DNA of 64,000 nt from Microvirga antarctica (GTDB lineage: Bacteria; Pseudomonadota; Alphaproteobacteria; Rhizobiales; Beijerinckiaceae). The notes below the pieces were generated by a model. That model saw only the letters and a program-made list of their open reading frames with translations. It did not search any database and was not told the DNA's origin. Positions 17,008 through 26,524 of this stretch are shown one piece after another. The position numbers and the translations under genes are program-made. Positions within the stretch are counted from its first letter, which is position 1. Every line of letters starts with the position of its first letter. Where the stretch lies: positions 372,001 to 436,000 of the forward strand of contig NZ_JAGEMM010000003.1 of the NCBI RefSeq assembly GCF_017921815.1. Reading direction: 5' to 3'.

Positions 17008-19431
17008 CTATGGCCGTCCCGCGAGTTCGTCGGCCGCCTGAACGAGATTGGCCAGGAGCCGAAAAGCGCCGGGAACCAGCCGGTCGAGCTGATGATGCAA
17101 TACGAGGCTCACATGCGTGTGCCGTCCCGCACCGATAATGCCGCTCAGAAGGCCGCCCTGCAGCGGGGCCTCGCCCGCGTCACTGATGGCGACCACAGGT
17201 CGGTAGGCCGCGTCCCACCGAGATGCGAAATAGATGCCGCGCTCCTTGTCCCACCCCTCCCAGTCCGCGGGGCCGATGCGGTTCGGGCCGACAAGCAGAG
17301 GGCTGTCCGGGTCGAGCACCGAAACAGGCGCGGCCGGGTTCGTCACCCGCCAGCGAAGCGATGGCGAGCCGATGACGATTGGCCGGGGCGGTGTCGCCTC
17401 CGGGTCCCAGCCTTTCAGGGGCCGCTGATAGAGTGTCACCAGGTGTCCGCCTGCTTCGACATAGCGCCGGAGGTGCCCGGCGGCCTGCGCGAGCCGGGGG
17501 CGCGTCGAGAAGGCCAGCGTGCCGATGACGAGGGTCGAGAACCGCGATAGATCACGCGAAAGACCGTTTTCATCGAGCGTCGTGACCGACAGGCCCATCG
17601 CCCTCATCCAGGGCGCGACCCTGTCACTGCCGCCCGCCACATAGCCGATTTCGGCGCGGTCAGGCAGTGTGAGATCGAGGGCAAGGCAGGTCAGGCTCGC
17701 AGGCTCGAGATAGAGGCCCTGGTCGATATGCGGATAGGCCACGGGGGTGGCCTGAACGGCGGGCGCTCCGCCGACGCTGACATCGAAGACCGCACGACCG
17801 GCCTGCAAATCTTCCGGTGGGGTCAGGCGGATGCGATTCTCGCCGAGCTCTACATGCCAGCCTTCCGGCCCTGCCACGGACACAGGGGCGATCGCAGAAC
17901 CGGCTGACTGTGTAACAGTTGCCTCCACGGCTCCCGGTGTTGCCGACAAGGGCAGGATGACAACCGCCGGCTCGATTTCAACCTGATGCTCCGGGACGAT
18001 ACGCAAAGGCTCTTCGAGATCGATTGTCGTGCGGATAGTGCGACCACCGATCTCTGTCCCGACGACGAGAGTCACATCGCCGTTTCCGCCAAGCGCCCGG
18101 TAGCGGGGCGGATAGAGCAGCGAGACCGCGGCGTCCCGTGAGATTGCAAGAGTGAAGTCCTGACGACCATCGACGGCGGTGCCGGCCGCGACCGTTACGC
18201 CCGCGCCCGCGACCGGTTTCGCCCAGGCCTTGGTGTCTGCGGTCTCGAGCGCCACATGGAGTGTGCAACTGTCGCCCGGCGACACGAAGGTCTGGTCGGC
18301 CCAGGCTCTCGCGCGCACGCCGCGCGCTTCGAGAATCACCGCATCGAGTTCACGCAACTTGCGGCGGAGGCGATGCTCGATCTGTTCACGCATCGGATCG
18401 GGCAGAATGCCAAGCGTCGTCTCAATGGCATCCGCAGCGTTCAGCGCCGACTCGACGATCGCCTCGCGATGCGGGAAGGCGGCCTGAGCGGCCTCGATGG
18501 CACGCTGGGCTGATTTCAGCAGGGTCGCGGCCGCGGCCGACATGCCGTCAATCGATCCCAGCGCGCCGACATCGGCGGAGAGACCCGAGCGGATATCTGG
18601 CTCCGTGCCGGACATTATGGCATCGCCCCGGTGCCCGTGCAGCAGCCACTGGCGCGCGGGATTGTCGAGCCAGACACCCATGCCCTGGGTGAGATGGGCG
18701 GCGCGCGACCATTCGCCGATCCGGGCGAAGGGTGCGCCCGTGGCGGCGTCTGTCGTGGGGGTGACGGTCAGGGTTGCGGGGGGCGGCGACGTCTCATCGT
18801 CGTAGGTCGCTCCGCCGCCGGACCATGCTGGCAGGTAGAACTTGGCGACCCTCCAGGGTTGCAGCCCCTCGTTGCGGTGGTGAGGATAGGCGTTTGGATC
18901 GGCCGCGCGGTCCAGGGCAGTTTCGGCCGCGCGCGTCATCGCCCGGTGGTGTCCATGCTGTCCGGGGACGTCGAGAAATGTCGGGATGACAATGTCGGGG
19001 CGCTCTTCTCGGTATGCACGGACTAGTCGTTCGACGATCCGGTCTTCGCCCCAGCGCGCGAGCGTGTCGTCCCCATTCTTCGAGAACCCGAAATCATGGA
19101 TGGGATCGTCCGGCCCATGGCCGAGCCAAACAACGTCGGCATCGATCACGCGAGCGGCCGCCTCCATCTCCATCGTGCGCACCATGCCCAGCGCGCCGCC
19201 GCGCTCGGGTCCGAGGGCGTTCTGTCCCCCCTCCCCACGGGTCGAGCATGCCACGATGACGCGCAGACCTAGTCCGAAGCGCAGGGCGGCCAGCAGGCCG
19301 TTGGCCTCATCGTCGGGATGCGCCCCGGTGTTCATGACAGTGAGGACGGACGACAGGCGCCCGAGCTTGCGGTGGAGACGGATCAGGGCAGGGTCGCCCA
19401 TCTCTCGTGCAATCCGATCGTGGTTGCCCAT
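17008..19431 (-). CDS. Large PIG-L family deacetylase with C-terminal amidotransferase-like domain
   Basis: 807 residues. The N-terminal 250 form a PIG-L/LmbE domain: the zinc motif GAHPDDEANG (about 37-46), then GQHGHHRAMTRAAE (near 163), which carries the second metal histidines. PIG-L enzymes remove acetyl groups from N-acetyl-amino sugars and conjugates. The middle (about 370-560) looks like beta-sandwich repeats. The last 200 or so residues (IGYVAGGSDRVAPWM, VIGTLAFSTRP, RRYVEAGGHLVTLYQ) resemble a class I glutamine-amidotransferase-like fold without an obvious catalytic Cys. No signal peptide is seen. It lies 22 bases after the ROK regulator and is co-transcribed with it, with GAGG near 19440. 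It probably processes the substrate handled by the divergent import operon. Confidence 0.82.
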   Translation of the reverse strand: MGNHDRIAREMGDPALIRLHRKLGRLSSVLTVMNTGAHPDDEANGLLAALRFGLGLRVIVACSTRGEGGQNALGPERGGALGMVRTMEMEAAARVIDADVVWLGHGPDDPIHDFGFSKNGDDTLARWGEDRIVERLVRAYREERPDIVIPTFLDVPGQHGHHRAMTRAAETALDRAADPNAYPHHRNEGLQPWRVAKFYLPAWSGGGATYDDETSPPPATLTVTPTTDAATGAPFARIGEWSRAAHLTQGMGVWLDNPARQWLLHGHRGDAIMSGTEPDIRSGLSADVGALGSIDGMSAAAATLLKSAQRAIEAAQAAFPHREAIVESALNAADAIETTLGILPDPMREQIEHRLRRKLRELDAVILEARGVRARAWADQTFVSPGDSCTLHVALETADTKAWAKPVAGAGVTVAAGTAVDGRQDFTLAISRDAAVSLLYPPRYRALGGNGDVTLVVGTEIGGRTIRTTIDLEEPLRIVPEHQVEIEPAVVILPLSATPGAVEATVTQSAGSAIAPVSVAGPEGWHVELGENRIRLTPPEDLQAGRAVFDVSVGGAPAVQATPVAYPHIDQGLYLEPASLTCLALDLTLPDRAEIGYVAGGSDRVAPWMRAMGLSVTTLDENGLSRDLSRFSTLVIGTLAFSTRPRLAQAAGHLRRYVEAGGHLVTLYQRPLKGWDPEATPPRPIVIGSPSLRWRVTNPAAPVSVLDPDSPLLVGPNRIGPADWEGWDKERGIYFASRWDAAYRPVVAISDAGEAPLQGGLLSGIIGAGRHTHVSLVLHHQLDRLVPGAFRLLANLVQAADELAGRP

Positions 19432-19453
19432 CAGGTCATCCTCGTTCTGCAGG

Positions 19454-20680
19454 TCAGGATAGGGAGGCCGCAGGGCCCGTGTCGAGTTTTGGCGTCATCG
19501 TTTCCAGCAATGGGAGCGCGGCCGCCCCTAACGCCGCCGTCAGTCGCCCCGTTGCGCCACGGATGACGCGGGGAATCGCGCGCTCGCGCCGGCTGGCAAC
19601 CGACAGAGGGAGCGGTGCAAGCGCCTCGATCAGCGCATCCATGACGGCATCCGGAAGCGAGCCGCCGAACACGATCGTCTCCGGGTCGAGGATGTTCTCC
19701 AGCATGCCGACGATTGGCGCGAGCATGGCCCCGGCTTCGGCAATCCACGCCACCATCTCTGGCTCGCGCGCCTCGTAGGCGGCAGTCATGTCCTCGGTGG
19801 TTTCGCAGGCGATGCCGTGACGTCGCAGGCGCTCCTGAAGCGCATGAACGGAAACGTAGCGTTCGAGGCAGCCGTTGTTTCCGCACGCACAGGATTTACC
19901 GCCGCGCAATACGATGACGTGGCCAATCTCTCCCGCATTGCCGAACGCGCCGCGCATGGGGCGTCCATCGCTGACAATGCCCAGGCCCAGGCCGGCGCCA
20001 AAATACACCAGCCCAAAGTTCTTGAAATTGCGGGCAACCCCGTGCAGTCGCTCGCCGACGGCGGCTGCGGTGGCGTCGTTCTCGACGATCGCCGGCTTCC
20101 CAAGGGCTTTGCTCAGGATCGCCGTCGCATCGAGACCCGACCAGCCGGGCAGCGTCGTTGGGCCGACCGAGCTCATGCCCTCGATCTCGAAGGGTCCGGG
20201 CATCACGACCCCGACACCCAGAAGTCGCGCAGCACTGCCGGGCACGGCCTGACAGATGTCATCGACTGCCCGCGTCAGCAGCGGCACGATCTTGGCGGGC
20301 GTCGGATCGGCGAGCAGCGTTGTGCGGTGAGCTCTCACGTGTCCGGAGAGGTCGACCAGGACCGTTACCAGCCGATCGGCCGCAAGCTCGACGCCGACTG
20401 TCATGCCGCCATCGGGATTGACGATGACCTGGACCGGCGGCAGGCCGCGGCCCGAGCGACGCCGGCCGCATTCAAGCAAAAGACCTTCGGATAAAAGCTC
20501 GCCAACAATGTTGGAGACGGCCTGCGCGGTGAGATGGGCGTGGCGGGCGATGGCGGTGCGGCCGATCGGTCCATGCAGCCGCACCGCGTCGAGAACCACC
20601 CGACGGTTATGGCTTCGATTGCGCTCGGGATTGTTTCCGATCGCAGCTTTCGACGAAGGTGAGGGTTTCGAGCGCGGCAT
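19454..20680 (-). CDS. ROK-family transcriptional regulator
   Basis: 408 residues from the ATG at 20680. An N-terminal winged helix (GRTAIARHAHLTAQAVSNIV, about 38-57) is followed by a ROK sugar-kinase-like domain with a glycine-rich ATP-site relic (VYFGAGLGLGIV) and the structural zinc motif CACGNNGCLE (near 265). Family members such as NagC, Mlc and XylR bind a sugar or sugar phosphate and repress uptake operons. Its divergent placement from the ABC operon and co-transcription with the deacetylase suggest it controls both arms. Confidence 0.9.
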   Translation of the reverse strand: MPRSKPSPSSKAAIGNNPERNRSHNRRVVLDAVRLHGPIGRTAIARHAHLTAQAVSNIVGELLSEGLLLECGRRRSGRGLPPVQVIVNPDGGMTVGVELAADRLVTVLVDLSGHVRAHRTTLLADPTPAKIVPLLTRAVDDICQAVPGSAARLLGVGVVMPGPFEIEGMSSVGPTTLPGWSGLDATAILSKALGKPAIVENDATAAAVGERLHGVARNFKNFGLVYFGAGLGLGIVSDGRPMRGAFGNAGEIGHVIVLRGGKSCACGNNGCLERYVSVHALQERLRRHGIACETTEDMTAAYEAREPEMVAWIAEAGAMLAPIVGMLENILDPETIVFGGSLPDAVMDALIEALAPLPLSVASRRERAIPRVIRGATGRLTAALGAAALPLLETMTPKLDTGPAASLS

Positions 20681-20725
20681 CAGCAAACCTGTCTGGAGCC
20701 AAAGGATGGCGAGGCCTTGCGATTA

Positions 20726-20750
20726 ACTCAAGTAAATTATTTTATTGACA
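20726..20750. promoter_or_regulatory. AT-rich imperfect palindrome, candidate ROK operator and promoter
   Basis: In the 190-base divergent gap, an AT-only core AGTAAATTATTTTATT (20731-20746) forms an imperfect inverted repeat (6 of 8 positions pair) and runs into TTGACA (20745-20750), a good -35 hexamer for the importer operon. ROK repressors commonly bind AT-rich palindromes of this kind. The assignment is inferred. Confidence 0.4.
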
Positions 20751-20870
20751 GGACAGGGTGTGCAAGCCAGCCTGTTTGCAGGGGTGCGGTGCGTCGCCCC
20801 GCCATAACGGGAACGTGTTTCTTGCTGCGCCGGAGCCTTTCGCTTCGCGGGCATTTTGGAGGGTCATCCT

Positions 20871-22124
20871 ATGCGCTTACGGAAAATGCTCGCAGGTCTT
20901 GCCTTCGGTGTCGGTGTTCTGGCGGCCAATGCGGCCAGTGCTGTCGAGATCGAATACTGGCAATATGTGTTCGAGACCCGCGTCAAGGCCATGGATCAGC
21001 TGATCCAGAAATTTCAGGCCGCCAATCCCGGCATCACCGTCAAGCACACCACATTTCCGTACGCCGAATATCAGACCAAGGTCGCGGCAGCCGTGACCGC
21101 AGGCCAAGGTCCCGATGTCGTGCAGCTGTTCTACGGCTGGGTCGATGGCTTCATCGCGGGCAAGCTCATCCAGCCCCTGCCGAAGGATGCGTTCCCGCAC
21201 GACAAAATCCAGGCCGAGTTCTTTCCGATCGTGAAAGCCATGGAGCGCGGCGGCGAGTATTATGGACTGCCGACCGCCGTGCGCTCCCTCGCGCTGTTCT
21301 ACAACAAGAAGCTGTTCCAGGCGGCGGGTCTCGACCCCAACAAGCCGCCTCAGAACCTGCAGGAGTTTCTCGCGGCCGCCGAAAAGACGGTGAAGCGCGA
21401 CAGCGCCGGCAATATCATCTCGGAGGGCTTCACCCTCGATATGGCCGGGCAGGATCACCAATGGTGGCGTGAAGTGCTCATCCGCCAGAACGGCGGCGTG
21501 CCCTACACCGATAACGACCGCAAGGTTGCCTACGACAGTGACGCGGGGCTCAAGGCCCTGCAATTCTATACCGATCTCCAGACGAAGCAGAAGGTCGGGC
21601 TCATGGGCTTCATGGACGAGGCGCAGGCGGCCTTCAAGGGTGGCCTTGCGGCCATGACCATCGACGGCACGTTCCGGCTCGGCGCCTTCTCGTCGATCAA
21701 GGGCTTCGAATGGGGCGTGACCGAGCTACCGGCCGATGCGAACGGCATGCGCAGCAACTACGCCAGCTACTTCGCCAATGCGATCACAAGCCGTGTCCAG
21801 GGCGAGAAGCTCGAGGCCTCCAAGAAGTTCCTAACGTATATCAGCTCGCCGGAAGCGATGGAGCTCTGGCTGCAGGTCGTGGGTGAATTGCCGGCCCGCC
21901 GCTCGGCCGCCATGACGGAAAAGAACCTGTCCAATCCGATCTATGGCCCGTTCCTGAAGGGCCTCGACTACGCCCACACGACGATGTTCGTCGATGAGGC
22001 TGCCCAGCGCCAGACCGCCATCGACATGGTCAACCGGGTCCTGCTTCAGAACCAGGATCTGAAGGCATCGCTCGCCGAGGCAGCCAAGGCCGAGCAGGCG
22101 ATCATCGACCGCGCTGCCAAGTAG
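20871..22124 (+). CDS. Carbohydrate-type ABC transporter substrate-binding protein
   Basis: 417 residues from the ATG at 20871, with GGAGGG about 10 bases upstream. A cleavable signal peptide ends near NAASA, followed by VEIEYWQYVFETRVKAMDQL and later GQGPDVVQLFYGWVDGFI, typical of family 1 (UgpB/MalE-like) binding proteins. It should capture the substrate in the periplasm and deliver it to the two permeases encoded immediately downstream. The ligand cannot be read directly; the operon partners suggest an amino-sugar or sugar conjugate. Confidence 0.9.
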   Translation: MRLRKMLAGLAFGVGVLAANAASAVEIEYWQYVFETRVKAMDQLIQKFQAANPGITVKHTTFPYAEYQTKVAAAVTAGQGPDVVQLFYGWVDGFIAGKLIQPLPKDAFPHDKIQAEFFPIVKAMERGGEYYGLPTAVRSLALFYNKKLFQAAGLDPNKPPQNLQEFLAAAEKTVKRDSAGNIISEGFTLDMAGQDHQWWREVLIRQNGGVPYTDNDRKVAYDSDAGLKALQFYTDLQTKQKVGLMGFMDEAQAAFKGGLAAMTIDGTFRLGAFSSIKGFEWGVTELPADANGMRSNYASYFANAITSRVQGEKLEASKKFLTYISSPEAMELWLQVVGELPARRSAAMTEKNLSNPIYGPFLKGLDYAHTTMFVDEAAQRQTAIDMVNRVLLQNQDLKASLAEAAKAEQAIIDRAAK

Positions 22125-22135
22125 GGAGCGCGACA

Positions 22136-23053
22136 GTGTCGACAGCGCGCGCAAAACCGGGTGGCTTGTGGAACGGTTTGAGCCTCAGCCACAAGCGCGT
22201 CGTGTGGGCCTGGACGTTTCTGGCGGTGCCGATCCTGTTCTATTCGGTCATTCGCTTCTGGCCGACGCTCCAGGCCATTGGCCTGTCGTTCACCAATTGG
22301 AACCTGATGAGGCCGGCGTCGTTCGTCGGCCTCGAGAACTACACGCGGCTGGTGCAGGATCCGCTCTTCTGGCAGGTCTTTCGCAACACGTTCCTGTATC
22401 TGATCATCGGGACCCCGATCAGTCTCCTGATCTCGTTTGCGATCGCCTATTATCTCGACCGCGTGCGCTTCATGCACGGTTTCATCCGTGCCCTCTATTT
22501 CCTGCCGTTCCTGACCACCGCTGCTGCGATGGCCTGGGTCTGGCGCTGGTTCTACCAGCCGGTTCCGATCGGGGTGATCAACGGGTTCCTCACCTGGGCC
22601 GGTCTGCCGCAACAGCCCTTTCTGCGTTCCACTACCCAGGCCCTGCCGGCGATTCTTGCACCCGCCATCTGGGCCGGTCTCGGGTTCCAGGTGATCATCT
22701 TCATTGCCGGTCTCAGAGCGATTCCGACCTCCTACTACGAGGCCGCGCGCATCGACGGCGTGTCCGAATTCGCCATTCTGCGCCGCATCACGCTACCGCT
22801 GCTCAAGCCCACTTTGGTGTTCCTGATCGTGTTCTCGTCGATCGGCTTCCTGCGGATCTTCGATCAGGTCTACAACATCAATTTCAATGATCCGGGCGGC
22901 CCGCTCAACACCACCAAGCCGCTGGTGATGATGATCTATCAGACGGCGTTCAAATCCTTCGATATGGGATATGCGGCAGCGCAGACCGTTGTGCTCTTCG
23001 CCATTCTCCTCGCCGTTTCGCTCATCCAGCTGCGCGTCTTGAAGGATCGCTGA
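22136..23053 (+). CDS. ABC transporter permease, MalF/UgpA type
   Basis: 305 residues starting at a GTG, with six predicted membrane segments. The first is near 25-45 (VVWAWTFLAVPILFYSVI). The cytoplasmic EAA loop that contacts the ATPase reads YYEAARIDGVSEFAILRRI (about 201-219). It overlaps the next permease by the TGATG junction, so the two are translationally coupled. Confidence 0.9.
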   Translation: MSTARAKPGGLWNGLSLSHKRVVWAWTFLAVPILFYSVIRFWPTLQAIGLSFTNWNLMRPASFVGLENYTRLVQDPLFWQVFRNTFLYLIIGTPISLLISFAIAYYLDRVRFMHGFIRALYFLPFLTTAAAMAWVWRWFYQPVPIGVINGFLTWAGLPQQPFLRSTTQALPAILAPAIWAGLGFQVIIFIAGLRAIPTSYYEAARIDGVSEFAILRRITLPLLKPTLVFLIVFSSIGFLRIFDQVYNINFNDPGGPLNTTKPLVMMIYQTAFKSFDMGYAAAQTVVLFAILLAVSLIQLRVLKDR

Positions 23054-23910
23054 TGGCACCGCAGATCACCCTCTCGGGCAGGAGTATGGCGCGCGGCGCC
23101 TTCCGGCCCGGCCGTATCGTCGCCTGGACGCTGCTGTTAATCGGCGGGCTGGTGATGGTGACACCCCTGCTGTTCATGCTGTCGACGTCGCTCAAGGACG
23201 CGTCGCAGGTCTACGACCTCAAACTCATTCCCGAGTCGCCATCCTTCGACAATTACTGGACCGTGCTGTCGGATGGCCGGTTCCTGCGCTGGTTCATCAA
23301 CTCCCTCGTCATCGCCGTGACGGTCACGCTGTCGAATGTGTTCTTCGATTCCCTGGTGGGCTACACCCTGGCGAAATTCCAGTTCCGCGGTCGTTATGTG
23401 ATCTTTATCGCGATCCTTTCGACGCTGATGATTCCGACCGAGATGCTGGTGATACCCTGGTATCTCATGGCCAGCACCTTCGGCTGGGTCGACACCTATT
23501 GGGGCATCATGTTCCCGGGCATGATGACGGCTTTCGGGACCTTCCTGATGAAGCAGTTCTTCGAGACGGTGCCGGACGAATTTCTCGAGGCGGCCCGCGT
23601 GGACGGCCTCAACGAATTTACCATCTGGTGGCGCGTGGCCATGCCGCTGGTGACGCCCGCGCTGTCGGCGCTTGCGATCTTCACCTTCCTGGGCAATTGG
23701 ACGGCGTTTTTCTGGCCGTTGATCGTCACCAATAGCCGCGAGCTCTACACCCTCCCGGTCGGGCTCTCGAGTTTCGCGGTCGAGCAGGCCATCCAGTGGG
23801 AGATGATCATGACGGGCGCGAGCCTCGCCACGATCCCGACCCTGATCGTGTTTCTGCTCCTGCAGCGCTACATCGTCCGCGGCGTGATGCTGGCCGGACT
23901 GAAGGGGTGA
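23053..23910 (+). CDS. ABC transporter permease, MalG/UgpE type
   Basis: 285 residues with an N-terminal membrane segment (VAWTLLLIGGLVMVTPLLFM), five further hydrophobic segments, and the EAA loop FLEAARVDGLNEFTIWWRV near 177-195. It forms the heterodimeric channel with the preceding permease. Its stop is 5 bases before the lyase gene. Confidence 0.9.
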   Translation: MAPQITLSGRSMARGAFRPGRIVAWTLLLIGGLVMVTPLLFMLSTSLKDASQVYDLKLIPESPSFDNYWTVLSDGRFLRWFINSLVIAVTVTLSNVFFDSLVGYTLAKFQFRGRYVIFIAILSTLMIPTEMLVIPWYLMASTFGWVDTYWGIMFPGMMTAFGTFLMKQFFETVPDEFLEAARVDGLNEFTIWWRVAMPLVTPALSALAIFTFLGNWTAFFWPLIVTNSRELYTLPVGLSSFAVEQAIQWEMIMTGASLATIPTLIVFLLLQRYIVRGVMLAGLKG

Positions 23911-23915
23911 GCGCG

Positions 23916-25430
23916 ATGAAGACATCCCGTCCGTCTCTGCCCGATACGAGCGTGTTTCCCGATCCCGTCTACAAGGAAACCGTCCTGCGTCCTCTTTTCG
24001 ATGGCGCCAAGGCCCATCATGTGGCGGGTTTCCGCAGCATCGATCGCGCCCATCTCGTCATGCTGCATGAAACGCACATCCTCGATACTGAACAGGCGCG
24101 TGCGATCGCGCGGGCCCTTTCGGCGATCGATGCCGAGCTCGATGTCGACGGCCTGACCTATACGGGTGAGGTCGAAGATTTCTTCTTCCTCATCGAGAAA
24201 GAACTCAAGACGAGGCTCGGGCCCGATCTCGCCGGCCGCCTGCACACGGCCCGGTCGCGCAACGATATCGACCACACTTTGTTCAAGCTCGCCCTCAAGG
24301 AGCGGATCGACGGGCTTCTGATGCAGGCCTATCGCCTTGCGGAGCGGTTGATCGCCGTCGCCGAGCGGGAAAGCGCGACGCTTATCGTCGCCTATACGCA
24401 CGGTCAGCCGGCCCAGCCGACGACGTTCGGGCATTATCTGGCGGCCGTCATCGAAGTGCTGCTGCGCGACATCGCGCGGCTGGCGGCGGCGCGCGAGACG
24501 GTGGACCTGTCGCCCATGGGTGCTGCTGCCATCACGACGTCGGGATTTCCGATCGATCGCGCGCGCATGGCAGCTCTGCTCGGTTTTTCAGGCCCGCTTG
24601 AAAATTCGTATGGGTGCATCGCGGCGGTCGACTATGTGACGTCGACCTATTCCGCGATCGCCCTGATGTTTCTCCATCTTGGCCGACCGATCCAGGATCT
24701 GCAGTTCTGGACAAGCTTCGAGGTTGGACAAGTCTATGTGCCGAACGCTTTTGTGCAGATCTCGTCGATCATGCCGCAGAAGCGCAATCCGGTGCCGATC
24801 GAGCACCTTCGCCATCTCGCCTCGCAGACCTATGGCCGCGCCCGCGCGATGCTCGACGTGATGCACAATACGCCGTTCACCGACATGAACGACAGCGAAG
24901 GCGAAACCCAGAGCATGGGCTACGAGGCTTTCGCATCCGGCGGCCGCGTGCTGGACCTGCTGGCCGCCCTCATTGACAAAGTGAGCATCGACGAAGAGCG
25001 TGTCCGCGACAACATTCGCCGGAGCTGCATCACGGTCACCGAACTGGCTGACTCTCTCGTGCGTCGCGAGGGCCTGTCCTTCCGCGAGGCGCACGAGATC
25101 GCCGCGGCTGTCGCGCGTGCGGTCGTTGCGGTCAAGGGCGATCTGGCCAAGGATGGTTATGCGGCCTTCAAGACGGCGTTTGTCGGCGCCACCGGGCGCG
25201 GGAGCCAAATCGACGCGATGGCCTTCGCGGAAATCGTCTCGCCGGACTATTTCGTCGCGATCCGTCAGCGCTTCGGCGGGCCGGCACCGCAGCCGCTGGC
25301 GGCAGCCCTTCAGGCGTACCGGGATAAGCTCGGCCAGCTGGGCGACGCCGCAGACCGGATACGCCTGCGCGAAACCGATGCCCGGCACGAGCTCGACACA
25401 CGATTCAATTCGCTTCGGGGAGAAGCCTGA
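23916..25430 (+). CDS. Argininosuccinate-lyase-like enzyme of the fumarase/aspartase superfamily
   Basis: 504 residues from the ATG at 23916. Superfamily signatures are clear: HTARSRND (near 109), YTHGQPAQPTTFGH (near 160) and the flexible loop SSIMPQKRNP (near 286) with the catalytic Ser. The enzyme should cleave a C-N bond and release fumarate. It differs from housekeeping argininosuccinate lyases: the RSRNDQ motif reads RSRNDI, the loop lacks the leading Gly (ISSIM), and it is some 40 residues longer. It sits inside a sugar-importer operon, not with arg genes. It may act on an N-substituted aspartate, as the related EDDS lyase does. Calling it ArgH would be unsafe. Confidence 0.8.
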   Translation: MKTSRPSLPDTSVFPDPVYKETVLRPLFDGAKAHHVAGFRSIDRAHLVMLHETHILDTEQARAIARALSAIDAELDVDGLTYTGEVEDFFFLIEKELKTRLGPDLAGRLHTARSRNDIDHTLFKLALKERIDGLLMQAYRLAERLIAVAERESATLIVAYTHGQPAQPTTFGHYLAAVIEVLLRDIARLAAARETVDLSPMGAAAITTSGFPIDRARMAALLGFSGPLENSYGCIAAVDYVTSTYSAIALMFLHLGRPIQDLQFWTSFEVGQVYVPNAFVQISSIMPQKRNPVPIEHLRHLASQTYGRARAMLDVMHNTPFTDMNDSEGETQSMGYEAFASGGRVLDLLAALIDKVSIDEERVRDNIRRSCITVTELADSLVRREGLSFREAHEIAAAVARAVVAVKGDLAKDGYAAFKTAFVGATGRGSQIDAMAFAEIVSPDYFVAIRQRFGGPAPQPLAAALQAYRDKLGQLGDAADRIRLRETDARHELDTRFNSLRGEA

Positions 25431-26524
25431 TGGCCACCATTGCGCTCGACGGACTTGTCAAACGATATGGCAAGACGCCCGTCGTTCACGGCATCGATCT
25501 CCATGTGAAGGACGGTGAATTTGTGGTTCTGGTCGGCCCATCCGGCTGCGGCAAGTCGACGACCTTGCGCATGATCGCGGGCCTTGAGGACATCTCTGGC
25601 GGAACTGTCAGCATCGACGGTCACGTGGTGAACGAATTCGAGCCGAAGGACCGAAACATCGCGATGGTGTTTCAGAACTACGCGATTTACCCGCACATGT
25701 CGGTCGGCCAGAATATTGGTTTCGGTCTCTACACGAGCAAGCTCAGCGAGACCGACAAGAAGAAGCGGATTGCCGAGACCGCACAGATGCTCGGCCTCGA
25801 GGCGTTGCTTGATCGCCGGCCCGCTCAGTTGTCCGGTGGGCAGCGCCAGCGTGTCGCCATCGGCCGCGCCATGGTCCGCAACCCGGTCGCGTTTCTCTTC
25901 GACGAGCCGCTGTCGAACCTCGACGCCCAGCTGCGCGCTCAGATGCGCATCGAGATCAAGAAGCTCCATCAGCGCCTCGGCACCACCATCGTGTTCGTGA
26001 CGCATGATCAGGTCGAGGCGATGACAATGGCGGATCGCATCGTGGTCATGCGCGACGGCCATATCCTCCAGGTGGGCACTCCCATGGAACTCTATGACAA
26101 CCCGACCGACATCTTTACGGCGCGCTTTATCGGAAGCCCGACCATGAACCTGCTGCCGGCAACCATTCGGGACGAGGGTGGCGCGCGCACCGCCATCCTC
26201 AAATCCGGGCGCTTGAGCCTGCCGGTGCCGGCCGACGCGGCGGTCAGCCACGGCGCCGATGTGCTGGTGGGCGTGCGTCCGCACGACCTTGTTGTCGACG
26301 AGGCTGAGGCCGGCCAGACCTTCGTCCTGACGGGTGAGGTCTCCGTCGTCGAACCGCTCGGAGCCGAAACCCTCGTCCATCTTGACCTCGGCGGAACGCC
26401 GGCCATTGCGACCGCGCCCGGGCGCGCGATCCCGCGCGCCGGCGATTCTGTGACGGTGCGCGCTCCGGCGGGCAGCCTCTACCTCTTCGACGCGAAAACC
26501 GAACGGGCCCTATGCCGGATGTGA
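25430..26524 (+). CDS. ABC transporter ATP-binding protein, UgpC/MalK type
   Basis: 364 residues. Walker A GPSGCGKSTT (about 36-45), signature LSGGQRQRVAIGRA (near 136), Walker B FLFDEPLSNLD and a C-terminal TOBE-type regulatory domain (from about 240) identify the energising subunit of a CUT1 sugar importer. Its start overlaps the lyase stop, and its end overlaps the kinase gene by 13 bases, so the operon is tightly coupled. Confidence 0.93.
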   Translation: MATIALDGLVKRYGKTPVVHGIDLHVKDGEFVVLVGPSGCGKSTTLRMIAGLEDISGGTVSIDGHVVNEFEPKDRNIAMVFQNYAIYPHMSVGQNIGFGLYTSKLSETDKKKRIAETAQMLGLEALLDRRPAQLSGGQRQRVAIGRAMVRNPVAFLFDEPLSNLDAQLRAQMRIEIKKLHQRLGTTIVFVTHDQVEAMTMADRIVVMRDGHILQVGTPMELYDNPTDIFTARFIGSPTMNLLPATIRDEGGARTAILKSGRLSLPVPADAAVSHGADVLVGVRPHDLVVDEAEAGQTFVLTGEVSVVEPLGAETLVHLDLGGTPAIATAPGRAIPRAGDSVTVRAPAGSLYLFDAKTERALCRM

